Assembly: GCA_963753905.1 (NCBI GenBank)
Contig: CAVWDZ010000001.1
Coordinates: forward strand, 2,170,001-2,234,000
Length of the DNA: 64,000 bases
Source: Bog-756 sp963753905
GTDB lineage: Bacteria; Actinomycetota; Acidimicrobiia; Acidimicrobiales; RAAP-2
Reading direction: 5' to 3'
The notes beneath the pieces are model-generated. The model saw only the letters and a list, made by a program, of their open reading frames with translations, was not told the DNA's origin and did no database searches. This document shows positions 51,658 through 59,562 of the stretch, in pieces (position 1 is the stretch's first letter; every line of letters begins with the position of its first letter). A program made the position numbers and the translations under genes.

Positions 51658-52602
51658 GGACCCGTACTCCCCCACCCTGCGGACGTAGTCCGGGTGCTGC
51701 CCGAGCCGGCCCCGTGCCCCGTCCCAGAGGCCGTGCACGATGGCCGACCGCTCGTCCCGGCTGCGGGCGCGCTGGAGGTGGCGGGCGGAGTAGGCAAGAT
51801 GCCAGGCGTACCACGACGGCCGGCCGTGACGCCGGGCGAGCGCAACCGAGTTCCTGGCGTGGTAATACGCCCGCCACGCCTCGTCGGCATCGTTCGGGCG
51901 GGCCGCAACGAAAGCCGAGTCGCGTCCGGCCGAAGTCTGCTGATCGGACACGGCACGCGCGGCCCGGTCGTCCATCAGGACGCCGAAGCCGGCCTCCCGT
52001 ACCCGGCAGAAGAAATCGAAGTCCTCGAGGCCGAAGAACCACTCCTCGTCGGGCAACACCCCGGTGTCGTGCACCCGCCGCGCCACCAGCGTCGCCCCCC
52101 AGCTCGCCACGTCCACCGGGGTGAACCCGTCGGCGACGCCCTCGGCCGGGACCACGTTCTCGGTATGGGCGCCCCGACCCACGAACCGGCGGCCGTAGGC
52201 CACCACCGCGCCGAGGGGTGGTCGGGCGGGGGCCATCCGACCAATCCGGTCGACCAGGTCGACGATTCGCGGCGTCGGGAGGGCGAACAGCCCCACATCG
52301 TCCTCGCACAGATAGACCCATTCCGTCGCCGGGTCGGCGAACGCCTCCTCCATGCCGACCCGGAACCCGCCGGCCGGGCCCAGATTGCGGGGCAGTCGCA
52401 CCATGCGCACCCGCTCCTCGAGCCCCGCATCGTCGAGGCCACCCTCACCGTTGACCACGACCACCACCCGGTCCTCCGGGAGCCCCTCGACCTCGAGGAG
52501 CGATCGGACGACGTCACCGGCCAGCCGCGGCCGCATGTGGGTGAGCACAACGGCCGCCACACCGCCGAGTGGCTCGGGTGGCCGGCCCGGAGGCCTGGTC
52601 AT
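51643..52602 (-). CDS. GT2 glycosyltransferase (GlfT-like)
   Basis: The 319-aa product has a GT-A domain: GVAAVVLTHMRP, VVVNGEGG, NLGPAGGFRVGMEEAF, WVYLCEDDVGLF with the metal-binding acidic pair, then WFFGLEDFDFFCRVREAGFG and AYYHARNSVALARR. The sequence NLGPAGG plus ED-x-[ED]-F-x-x-R is usual in galactofuranosyl- and rhamnosyltransferases. ATG 52602 lies 17 bases after TAGCCT. The C-terminal end overlaps the sulfotransferase gene. It probably adds one sugar to the lipid-linked chain in the cytoplasm; the donor is unknown. Confidence 0.83.
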   Translation of the reverse strand: MTRPPGRPPEPLGGVAAVVLTHMRPRLAGDVVRSLLEVEGLPEDRVVVVVNGEGGLDDAGLEERVRMVRLPRNLGPAGGFRVGMEEAFADPATEWVYLCEDDVGLFALPTPRIVDLVDRIGRMAPARPPLGAVVAYGRRFVGRGAHTENVVPAEGVADGFTPVDVASWGATLVARRVHDTGVLPDEEWFFGLEDFDFFCRVREAGFGVLMDDRAARAVSDQQTSAGRDSAFVAARPNDADEAWRAYYHARNSVALARRHGRPSWYAWHLAYSARHLQRARSRDERSAIVHGLWDGARGRLGQHPDYVRRVGEYGSSGDR

Positions 52603-52619
52603 GCTGCGCTCACGGCTAT

Positions 52620-52625
52620 AGGCTA
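52620..52625 (-). promoter_or_regulatory. Possible -10 hexamer of the GT2 gene
   Basis: TAGCCT on the minus strand, 17 bases before ATG 52602; the leader would be about ten bases. Confidence 0.35.
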
Positions 52626-52773
52626 CCAACGCGCCGAGCTGGTCTGGCTTGCGACCCGCCCGTTCGGTTACGCGCTCGGGCGGCGTAGCCGGGCAGAGCG
52701 GATAGGACGACGTGGGGAGCGATGGTGTCGGAACCGGCTCGGGATCGACGCCGCGGGTGAGGCGGGGGCCGCG

Positions 52774-53610
52774 GTGATCAGCGCGATTCTGCCGGTCCGC
52801 GACGGCGGACCCTGGCTTGCGGACCAGCTCACCGCCCTTGCCTCCCAGGACTGCGCAGAACCCTGGGAGGTGGTGATCGCCGACAACGGGTCGAGCGACG
52901 GCAGCGAGGAGCTGGCCCGACGGTGGGCCGAGGAGCACCCTGGGTTCCACTTCGTAGACGCATCGGTCCGGCAGGGACCGTCAGCGGCCCGCAATGCAGG
53001 GGCTGCGGCCGCCTCGGGAGACCTGCTCGCCTTCTGCGACGCCGACGACGTGGTGCAACGCGGTTGGCTGGCGGGGTGTGTCGCCGCCCTCGGCGACGCC
53101 GACGTGGTGGCCGGCCACCTCGACCTCTGGTCGCTCAACGGCGGGCCGCCCGCTCCGCCCCAACCCGCGGCCACCCGGCAGCTCGGGTTCCTCCCGGCCG
53201 CCCTCGGAGCAAACCTGGCCGTCCGGCGCTCCGCATTCGATGCGGTGGGGGGATTCTCGGAGGAACTGGTCACCGGGGAGGACATCGACCTCTCCTGGCG
53301 GCTCCAGCTGGCCGGCTTCCGGTTCGCTCCCGCCCCGGGGGCGGTGGTCGCCAAGCGGGAGCGCTCGCGGGTCGGTCTGGTCTTTCGCCAGGCGCGCACC
53401 TACGGGAGATGCGGGCCTGCGCTCTTCCGCCGGTACCAGTCCGAGGGCGCCCGGCGCGACCTGGCCGGCGCGCTCCGGGCCTGGATCTGGCTCGTGGTGG
53501 CGCTCCCGACCCTGGTCCGGCCGAGGCGGCGCGCCGCCTGGGCACGCACCGCAGCGGTCAGGCTGGGGCGGCTCGAGGGCTCGGTCGCCGAGCGGGTCTT
53601 CTTCCCGTGA
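52774..53610 (+). CDS. GT2 glycosyltransferase
   Basis: The 278-aa product has a compact GT-A domain: ISAILPVRDGGPWL, VVIADNGSSDGSEEL, GPSAARNAGAAAA, LAFCDADDVV (DxD), then FDAVGGFSEELVTGEDIDLSWRLQLAGFRF. A hydrophobic stretch (WIWLVVALPTLV) follows near the end, perhaps membrane-associated. GTG 52774 is the only plausible start before the first strand, with a G-rich stretch upstream. The final codons TTC TTC CCG TGA coincide with the left border of the large direct repeat (53601), so the gene ends just inside copy 1. Confidence 0.83.
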   Translation: MISAILPVRDGGPWLADQLTALASQDCAEPWEVVIADNGSSDGSEELARRWAEEHPGFHFVDASVRQGPSAARNAGAAAASGDLLAFCDADDVVQRGWLAGCVAALGDADVVAGHLDLWSLNGGPPAPPQPAATRQLGFLPAALGANLAVRRSAFDAVGGFSEELVTGEDIDLSWRLQLAGFRFAPAPGAVVAKRERSRVGLVFRQARTYGRCGPALFRRYQSEGARRDLAGALRAWIWLVVALPTLVRPRRRAAWARTAAVRLGRLEGSVAERVFFP

Positions 53611-53628
53611 CCCGGCCCACCGACCCAC

Positions 53629-54825
53629 TCAGTCGATGGACCAGTCGGCCCCCACGTAGATCGGTGAGAGCCCCATCACCCCCTGTGGGGTCTTGACCCG
53701 GTCCGGACCGAAGGTGTCGAAGGTCACGACCGGTTGCCATGGCAGCAACGGATCCCGCTTGCCTCGCGGGTAGCCGGTGATTGCGGTCCACACCGCGTAC
53801 TGCCCCCTCGGCAGCGGGAGGTACCGGAGGCGGCAGCGGATCTCGAAGTCCCCCTGAGGTACGAACCCGTTGTACTCGACGATGAACATCGGGAATGCGG
53901 TCCCTTGCGAGATGCCCACGTAGAAATCGGCCTGAGCCGCCTCGGGCGAGCGCAGGGCAAAGCAGATGTCGACCGGCTCCCCCGATCGCAGGGCTCCCCC
54001 GTCAGCAGCCTCGACCTCCACCTTCAGCACGTCGACGACTCCCTGATTGCCGGTGATCGAGGCGGCGTTCTCCTTGAGCGAGGCCCGGTAGAGGGCCAGC
54101 ACCTCCTTGGTCGGCCCGGCGGCGCGGACTTCCGCATTGGCCAACCAGACGGCCCGGTCGCAGGAGGCCTCGACCGAGGCGAGGTCATGGGAGACGTAGA
54201 GCAGGGTGGTGCCGCGCTGGACGATCTCACCGATCCGATTGAGGCACTTCTGCTGGAAGTTGGCGTCCCCGACCGAGAGGACCTCGTCGACCAGCAGGAT
54301 GTCCGGCTCGAGGAAGGCGGCAATGGCGAAGCCGAGACGCACCTGCATCCCCGACGAGTAGAACTTGACCGCTCGGTCTATGGCGTCACCAACCCCGGCG
54401 AACTCGACGATGTCGTCGAACTCCTGACGGATCTTCTCCCGGCCCATCCCGAGGACGGTCCCGTAGAGGAAGACGTTCTCGCGCCCGCTCAGCTCGGGAT
54501 GGAGACCACTGGTCACGCTGAGCAGTGCGCCGATGCGCCCGCGGACGTCGCAAATTCCGGCGGTCTGGTAGGTCACCTGGCTCAGGATCTTGAGCATGGT
54601 CGTCTTGCCCGATCCGTTGATCCCGATGAGGGCCAGGCTCCCTCCGGGCTCGACCGTGAAGTTGATGTCCTTCAGGACCCAGCGCCACTGCTTCTCTTGA
54701 CGGCCTTCTTTGAACCGGCGCCGCAGCTTGACCAGGTGCTCGGTCATCTGCGGCTGGACGGGGTCGGCGAGGAACTTCTTCCAGACCTGCTCGACGCGGA
54801 TGGAGCCGTCAGGCAATGTCAGCAA
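53629..54825 (-). CDS. ABC transporter ATP-binding protein with Wzt-type C-terminal domain, copy 1
   Basis: The 398-aa product energises export of a polysaccharide or teichoic-acid-like polymer (Wzt/TagH/RfbE type). The nucleotide-binding domain has Walker A GINGSGKTT (68-76), signature SSGMQ (157-161) and Walker B DILLVDE (175-181). Residues about 250-398 form an extra beta-rich domain like the Wzt C-terminal domain that recognises the finished glycan end in O-antigen systems. A TTG at 54825 overlapping the permease end is the likely start; no ATG or GTG exists near the family start. An identical copy lies at 59563-60759. Confidence 0.9.
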   Translation of the reverse strand: MLTLPDGSIRVEQVWKKFLADPVQPQMTEHLVKLRRRFKEGRQEKQWRWVLKDINFTVEPGGSLALIGINGSGKTTMLKILSQVTYQTAGICDVRGRIGALLSVTSGLHPELSGRENVFLYGTVLGMGREKIRQEFDDIVEFAGVGDAIDRAVKFYSSGMQVRLGFAIAAFLEPDILLVDEVLSVGDANFQQKCLNRIGEIVQRGTTLLYVSHDLASVEASCDRAVWLANAEVRAAGPTKEVLALYRASLKENAASITGNQGVVDVLKVEVEAADGGALRSGEPVDICFALRSPEAAQADFYVGISQGTAFPMFIVEYNGFVPQGDFEIRCRLRYLPLPRGQYAVWTAITGYPRGKRDPLLPWQPVVTFDTFGPDRVKTPQGVMGLSPIYVGADWSID

Positions 54826-55834
54826 AGCTCACCTCGAACTTCTTGAAGATGATGTAGCCGAACACGAAATAGAGCACCGACCCGACGGCCGCCGCCAGCA
54901 ATGGGGCGAACGCGGGATTCCCGCCGACGAGCATGGTCTGGCGGATCGAGTTGATGACCGGACCGATTGGGTTGAAGAAGCCGTAGATGACCTGAAGGTT
55001 GACAGTGAGCCCGCCCACCGCTTGCCCGTGCACGAGGTGGGCCTGGGTCACGTGGTACTGGGAGGGGATCTTGCTGAACGGCCAGATCACCGGAGTCAGG
55101 AAGATCCCGAGCGAGATCACGATCGGGATCAGTTGGCTCAGGTCACGGAACTGGACGATCAGGCTGGCGGCGCCGAGCGTGACCCCGGCAGTGAAGAGGA
55201 TCTCGATGACGATGCACAAGGGCACCCACACGGTGGTCGGCTTGGGCAGTTGACCGAAGATGAGGAACAGGAGGGCCAGCGGGATCCACGAGAGCACGGT
55301 GTTGAGGGCGTTGACCATCATGGTCTCGATGGGGAAGCACTCTCGAGGGAACTGGGTCTTGGAGAGCAGCGCCTTGTTGGTCAACAGCGCGTTCCCCCCT
55401 TGGCCGAGGGAGCTGGCGAAGTAGCTCCAGCAGAGCACGCCGACGAAGGCGTAGAGGGCGAAAGGGGTGCTGCCGGGTGTGTAGCCCTTCACCCGCGAGA
55501 AGACGATGATGAGGACGAGCAGGGTGGCGACCGGGTTCACGATCGCCCAGAGAACGCCGAGGGTGGCCTGCTTGTACTGGACCCGGAAGTCGCGCTCGGC
55601 CAGCGTGAAGACGATCTCCCGGTGCGCCCACACCGCCCGGGCTCCATCCGCCAGGGTGGTCGTGTGCCTGTAGAGGATCCCGTCCGGAGGTTCGTCGGGG
55701 ATGGCGGAGAGATCGGCGATGTAGAGGGAGTCCGGATGGTCCGGCTGGGCGGTTCGTCCGTCCTCGACCACCCGCTCGGCCGCGCCCTCCGGAACGGGCG
55801 CGTCCGCGTCTTCCGGTGCAGACTCAGCCGTCAC
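54809..55834 (-). CDS. ABC-2 type polysaccharide export permease (Wzm/TagG-like), copy 1
   Basis: The 341-aa protein has a roughly 60-residue acidic N-terminus, then six membrane segments with LAERDFRVQYKQATLGVLWAIVNP near the start and a conserved FFNPIGPVINSIRQ before the last segments, as in Wzm/TagG/RfbA-type permeases. It pairs with the ATPase downstream, with which it overlaps by 17 bases. GTG 55834 has AGAGGGG nine bases upstream and overlaps the stop of a possible 16-codon reading frame. It exports a completed lipid-linked glycan across the cytoplasmic membrane. The identical copy is at 60743-61768. Confidence 0.9.
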   Translation of the reverse strand: MTAESAPEDADAPVPEGAAERVVEDGRTAQPDHPDSLYIADLSAIPDEPPDGILYRHTTTLADGARAVWAHREIVFTLAERDFRVQYKQATLGVLWAIVNPVATLLVLIIVFSRVKGYTPGSTPFALYAFVGVLCWSYFASSLGQGGNALLTNKALLSKTQFPRECFPIETMMVNALNTVLSWIPLALLFLIFGQLPKPTTVWVPLCIVIEILFTAGVTLGAASLIVQFRDLSQLIPIVISLGIFLTPVIWPFSKIPSQYHVTQAHLVHGQAVGGLTVNLQVIYGFFNPIGPVINSIRQTMLVGGNPAFAPLLAAAVGSVLYFVFGYIIFKKFEVSFADIA

Positions 55835-55881
55835 TGATGAATCCCCTCTCTGGCCATACGAACCGGCCAGTCGCTGCACAT
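55831..55881 (-). other. Possible 16-codon leader reading frame before the permease, copy 1
   Basis: ATG at 55881 opens MCSDWPVRMAREGIHQ, whose TGA overlaps the permease GTG (GTGA). A TACGAT hexamer lies 11 bases before that ATG. It may be a translated leader that couples to the permease, or chance. It is present in both repeat copies because they are identical, so that is no independent support. Confidence 0.25.
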
Positions 55882-55892
55882 CCCTGCGAACC

Positions 55893-55898
55893 ATCGTA
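55893..55898 (-). promoter_or_regulatory. Probable -10 hexamer of the ABC transporter operon, copy 1
   Basis: TACGAT on the minus strand, 58 bases before the permease GTG. It is divergent from the TAGCAT at 55951. Confidence 0.4.
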
Positions 55899-55950
55899 GT
55901 CCAGGGAACGAGCGGCCCGGAAGTGGATCGCGCCTGGTAGGAGTGGGCGC

Positions 55951-55956
55951 TAGCAT
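55951..55956 (+). promoter_or_regulatory. -10 hexamer of a leaderless start, copy 1
   Basis: TAGCAT, six bases (caccgg), then ATG 55963. The same arrangement with TACCAT, caccgg and GTG occurs before the intact GT4 gene at 56986. Confidence 0.5.
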
Positions 55957-55962
55957 CACCGG

Positions 55963-56070
55963 ATGCACGGATCGGGGGCAGGCACGGATGTCTGCGAGGT
56001 CGCCCCGGTGTGCCGGATCCGGGGGCTGGTGGCGCTGCACCGATGGTCCAAAGAGTGGGCAGGGCGATGA
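55963..56070 (+). pseudogene. 5' fragment of a GT4 gene, now a 35-codon leader frame overlapping a GT2 gene
   Basis: From ATG 55963 the frame reads MHGSGAGTDVCEVAPV and continues like the first residues of the GT4 gene at 56986 (MHESGAAADVCNAAPG, then RVRVLVA). Similarity stops at 56036, the border of the large repeat. Ten further codons of unrelated sequence follow and TGA overlaps the ATG of the GT2 gene as ATGA. So a truncated glycosyltransferase start, with its leaderless promoter, now sits as an upstream frame that could drive and couple expression of the GT2 gene. Translation is not proven. Confidence 0.65.
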
Positions 56071-56942
56071 TCACGGTCAGGCCTCCGGACATCGTGGCTC
56101 TCGTCCTCACCCACAACGCGCCACACGCGCTCGCCCGGTGCCTCGCCGCGATCGCCGCCCAGACCACGCGTCCTGCGGAGATCGTGGTGGTCGACAACGC
56201 GAGCGATCCCCCCGTCCAATCCGAGTTGCTCGACGCAGGCGGTGTCCCGCTGCGGATCATCCGCTCCGACGTCAACCTCGGACCGGCGGGGGGTTGGGCA
56301 ATCGCACTGCGTGACTTCCTCGCGAGCGATGCAACTCACGCGTGGGTCATGGATGACGACATCGTCCCCGAGTCCACGTGCCTGGCCGTCCTCTGGTCCG
56401 CGGTGGCAAGGCGCCCGGACAAGCCCTTCGTCGTTCCGATCTCGATCCAACCCGACGGGGAAGTCGGTCGATGGGGGTCATGGTGCGGATTCCTCATCGG
56501 CCACGACATAGTGGAATCGGTGGGTCTGCCGAGGGCGGAGTTCTTCTGGTGGGCCGAGGACACCGAGTACTGCCACTGGAGGATCCCCCAGGCGGGATAC
56601 CCGCTGCGATTCGTCGAGGAGGCTGTCGTGCACCACGACGCCATCCGTCAACGCAGCGACCGGCCCCCGTGGAAGTACTACTACGAGTCCCGCAACATGC
56701 TGTACCTGCATTGGCATGTCATGCACAGGGTGGGGTGGCTGCCGAGAAACTTCAGCCGGCTGCTCGGCAAGGCGCTCCTCCGGCAGAAAACCGATCGGCT
56801 CCGCTGCCTCGTGGCCATGGGCCGGGGGCTGTTCGACGGTGCATTCGGACGCCTGGGCATCCGGTACCCCGTCGTGGCGCTGCGCGAACGCGATGCCGGC
56901 GTGATCCCCCCTGCGTCACCCGGGGAACCGCATCTGCTCTGA
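56067..56942 (+). CDS. GT2 glycosyltransferase (GlfT/rhamnosyltransferase-like)
   Basis: The 291-aa cytoplasmic product has DIVALVLTHNAPHAL, EIVVVDNASDPP, NLGPAGGWAIALRDFL, AWVMDDDIVPE with the metal-binding acidic cluster, then FFWWAEDTEYCHWRIPQAGYP and YYYESRNMLYLHW. These are the usual blocks of galactofuranosyl-/rhamnosyltransferase-like GT2 enzymes. ATG 56067 has no strong ribosome site and overlaps the stop of the preceding 35-codon frame, so translation may depend on coupling. It lies between the two transporter copies and would be lost if they recombined. Confidence 0.83.
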   Translation: MITVRPPDIVALVLTHNAPHALARCLAAIAAQTTRPAEIVVVDNASDPPVQSELLDAGGVPLRIIRSDVNLGPAGGWAIALRDFLASDATHAWVMDDDIVPESTCLAVLWSAVARRPDKPFVVPISIQPDGEVGRWGSWCGFLIGHDIVESVGLPRAEFFWWAEDTEYCHWRIPQAGYPLRFVEEAVVHHDAIRQRSDRPPWKYYYESRNMLYLHWHVMHRVGWLPRNFSRLLGKALLRQKTDRLRCLVAMGRGLFDGAFGRLGIRYPVVALRERDAGVIPPASPGEPHLL

Positions 56943-56973
56943 GCGGGACGCGTCGCCCACTGGCCGCTGGGGC

Positions 56974-56979
56974 TACCAT
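56974..56979 (+). promoter_or_regulatory. -10 hexamer of a leaderless transcript
   Basis: TACCAT, six bases (caccgg), then GTG 56986 of the GT4 gene. Confidence 0.55.
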
Positions 56980-56985
56980 CACCGG

Positions 56986-58164
56986 GTGCACGAATCGGGG
57001 GCTGCCGCGGACGTGTGCAACGCCGCCCCGGGACGTCGGGTCCGAGTGCTGGTGGCCATCAAGTGTCTGGGATTCGGGGGGGCCGAGCGCCTGGTCGTCG
57101 ACATGGTAACCAACGGCGACGCCAGCGCGTTCGCCTACGAGGTGGCCTACCTGCTCGAGCGCGAGGACGCGCTGGTTCCCGCCCTCACCGCCAGGGGGAC
57201 TCCCGTGCACTCGCTCGGCGCCCGGGGGAATGCGGACCTGCGCTGGATGGCCCGCCTGCGATCGCTGTTGCTGACCGGCCGCTTCGATGTCGTGCACTTC
57301 CACCTCCCCTACACCGCGGCACTCGGACGGCTGGTGGTTGCCAGCCTGCCCAGGGCGGTGCGGCCGCCGGTCGTCTACACAGAGCACAGCCTCTGGAACC
57401 GGATGGCCGTCCTGATCAAGGTTGTCAACCGGGCCGGCATCGGACTCGACCGGTCGCTGCTGGTCGTCTCCCAGGCGGCGCACGATGCGCTCCCCGACGC
57501 GCTCAAGGACCGCGCCCGGGTGATCGTGCTCGGCGTCGACCTGTCGCGTTCGGACGCGTTGGCCGCACGGCGGGACGAGATCCGCGCCGAGGTGCGCGGC
57601 GAGCTCGGGGTTCCCGAGGGCGACACCCTTGTCCTGACCGTCGCCAACCTCCGACCCGAGAAAGGTTACGACGTCCTCCTCGAGGCGGCCCGACTGGTGG
57701 ACGGTCACCACCTGCCGATCCGGTTCGCCGCCGTCGGCCGCGGACCGCTCGAAGGCGAGCTGCGCGAGCGGCACCGCGCCCTCGGGCTCGAACAGCGGTT
57801 CACGTTCCTCGGCCAGCGCGACGACGTCCTCCGTCTGCTGGTCGGGTCCGATGTGTTCGTCCTCGCCTCGCGCCAGGAGGGGCTCCCGGTGGTCCTGATG
57901 GAGGCGACCAGTGTCGGCATGCCCATCGTCGCCACCGCGGTCGGCGGGGTGCCACAGGTGCTCACCGACGGCACCGACGGACTGGTGGTCCCCCCCGGGG
58001 ACCCGGTCGCCCTCGCCGCGGCGACCGAGCGGCTGGCCGCCGATCCCGGCCTGCGCGAGCGGCTCGGACGTGGCGCCCGCGAGCGGAGCGCGATGTTCGA
58101 CGTGGCCGCGGCCTGCCGGCAGATGGAGGAGATCTACCGTCGCCTGGCCGGGGTCCCGCGATGA
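56986..58164 (+). CDS. GT4 glycosyltransferase
   Basis: This 392-aa GT-B enzyme has a glycine-rich acceptor loop LVAIKCLGFGGAERLVVDM near the start, VVHFHLPYTAALGR, YTEHSLWNR, then in the donor half VANLRPEKGYDVLLEA and SRQEGLPVVLMEATSVGMPIVAT with the conserved E-x7-E. It is a retaining glycosyltransferase that would extend the lipid-linked glycan in the cytoplasm. GTG 56986 follows a leaderless promoter. Its first 35 codons are homologous to the fragments at 55963 and 61897. Its TGA overlaps the ATG of the next GT4 gene (ATGA). Confidence 0.88.
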   Translation: MHESGAAADVCNAAPGRRVRVLVAIKCLGFGGAERLVVDMVTNGDASAFAYEVAYLLEREDALVPALTARGTPVHSLGARGNADLRWMARLRSLLLTGRFDVVHFHLPYTAALGRLVVASLPRAVRPPVVYTEHSLWNRMAVLIKVVNRAGIGLDRSLLVVSQAAHDALPDALKDRARVIVLGVDLSRSDALAARRDEIRAEVRGELGVPEGDTLVLTVANLRPEKGYDVLLEAARLVDGHHLPIRFAAVGRGPLEGELRERHRALGLEQRFTFLGQRDDVLRLLVGSDVFVLASRQEGLPVVLMEATSVGMPIVATAVGGVPQVLTDGTDGLVVPPGDPVALAAATERLAADPGLRERLGRGARERSAMFDVAAACRQMEEIYRRLAGVPR

Positions 58165-59378
58165 CCGACAGCCTGTCCGGCCGGAGGCTGGTCCACCTCA
58201 CCACCACGGACATGAGCCTGGCGCTGCTCCTCGGCCCGCAGCTCCGCGCCTTCGCCGAGCGCGGGATGGAAGTCATCGGGGTCTCGGCCCCCGGGGACTA
58301 CGTCGGCCAGCTCGCCGACTGGGGCATCGTCCACGTCCCTCTCGAGCACGCCACGCGGGCGGTCTCACTCCGCCACGATGTCCAGGCCCTGCCCGAACTG
58401 ACCCGACTGTTCCGCCGCCTCCGGCCGGACATCGTGCACACCCACAATCCGAAGCCGGGCGTCTACGGCCGCCTGGCCGCCCGGGCGGCCGGGGTGCCGG
58501 GCATCGTCAACACCGTCCACGGGCTCTACGCGGCCCCCGAGGACCCGCTCGCGCGCAAGGCCTTCGTCTATGCGCTCGAGCGGACGGCTTCCGCCTGTTC
58601 GCGCGTGGAGCTGGTCCAGAACTCAGAAGACCTGGCCACCCTCCGTCGCCTCGGCGTGCCGGCGGCCAAGCTGGTCCTCCTGGGCAACGGGGTTGACCTC
58701 TCGCGCTTCCGCCCCGCCAGCTCGCCGGCAGAGGTCGCCCGGGCCCGTGGGGCGCTCGGGGTCACCTCCGAGGCGGTGGTGGCCGGCACCGTCGGTCGTC
58801 TGGTCTGGCAGAAGGGGTTCCGTGAGCTGTTCGCGGCAGCCGACCACATGCGGAAAATCCGCCCCGAAGTGGTGTTCGTCGTGGTGGGACCCCAGGACCC
58901 GGCCAAGGGTGACGCGCTCGACGCCAACGCACTCTCGGCGGCCGCCGCGCTCGGGAACGTCCGACTGCTCGGCCACCGGGACGACGTCGAGGAGCTCTAC
59001 CCCGGCTTCGACCTCTTCGTGCTCCCCTCGTATCGGGAGGGCTTCCCCCGCTCGGCCATGGAGGCCGCAGCGAGCGGCGTACCTGTTGTGGCCACTGACA
59101 TCCGCGGTTGCCGTGAGGTGGTCGACCACGGCGTGAACGGGGTGCTCGTCCCGGTCCGCGATGCCGAAGCGCTCACCGTGGCAGTGGCCGAACTGGCCGC
59201 CGACCCCGCCCGGCGCCGTGCACTCGGCACAGCGGCTCGGGCCAAGGCCGAGGGGGCGTTCGACGACCGAGCGGTCATCGAGACCACGCTGGCAGCCTAC
59301 GCACGGCTCCCCGCACCGCGCCCGGGATGGGCGGACCGACGGTGCCCCCTGCCCGGGTCGGGGCTCACCTCGCGGTGA
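58161..59378 (+). CDS. GT4 glycosyltransferase
   Basis: This 405-aa GT-B enzyme has RRLVHLTTTDMSLALLLGPQL at the start, PDIVHTHNPKPGVYGRLAAR, GIVNTVHGLY, LGNGVDLSRF, then VGRLVWQKGF and PSYREGFPRSAMEAAASGVPVVAT with the E-x7-E of GT4. The opening resembles PglA/EpsD-like enzymes that act early on lipid-linked amino sugars, compatible with the WecA/aminotransferase set of this window (inference). ATG 58161 overlaps the previous stop. After its end there are 156 bases before the second repeat copy starts. Confidence 0.88.
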   Translation: MTDSLSGRRLVHLTTTDMSLALLLGPQLRAFAERGMEVIGVSAPGDYVGQLADWGIVHVPLEHATRAVSLRHDVQALPELTRLFRRLRPDIVHTHNPKPGVYGRLAARAAGVPGIVNTVHGLYAAPEDPLARKAFVYALERTASACSRVELVQNSEDLATLRRLGVPAAKLVLLGNGVDLSRFRPASSPAEVARARGALGVTSEAVVAGTVGRLVWQKGFRELFAAADHMRKIRPEVVFVVVGPQDPAKGDALDANALSAAAALGNVRLLGHRDDVEELYPGFDLFVLPSYREGFPRSAMEAAASGVPVVATDIRGCREVVDHGVNGVLVPVRDAEALTVAVAELAADPARRRALGTAARAKAEGAFDDRAVIETTLAAYARLPAPRPGWADRRCPLPGSGLTSR

Positions 59379-59534
59379 CCAGCCTGGTCCTCTTCCGCAA
59401 CCAGTGGATTCCCCGCTACGCAGGGGCCGTAGAACTCGGGCGCTCGCTCTCTTTGCGGGACGTGGTGGCGACCGTCGACGGCAGGGTCAGATCGGGCCCA
59501 CGGCCGGAGGCGGCGGGCCCAGGGCGGCCACATC
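59379..59534. other. Non-coding spacer before the second repeat copy
   Basis: I see no convincing gene, hairpin or promoter. Frames in this stretch give low-complexity Arg/Gly/Pro translations. A decayed tail of a glycosyltransferase like the one before copy 1 was considered but alignment is only compositional. Confidence 0.5.
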
Positions 59535-59562
59535 CTTCCCGTGACCCGGCCCACCGACCCAC

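Larger units (their letters stand above)
53601..56036. repeat. Large direct repeat, copy 1 (2,436 bp)
   Basis: This segment recurs at 59535-61970 with a constant offset of 5,934 bases. Coding frames on both strands translate identically in the two copies, and I found no difference in the base lines compared. Left border: CTTCCCGTGA shared, preceding base T here and C in copy 2. Right border: TGGTGGCGCT shared, then G here and C in copy 2. It spans the whole ABC transporter pair, its upstream promoter, and a divergent promoter with the first 25 codons of a GT4 gene. No transposase or inverted ends flank it. Confidence 0.95.

Noticed and set aside
59379..59534. A decayed 3' tail of a GT2 gene like the one before repeat copy 1
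   Set aside because: Only GC-rich compositional similarity was found and the reading frame does not match beyond the shared repeat border.
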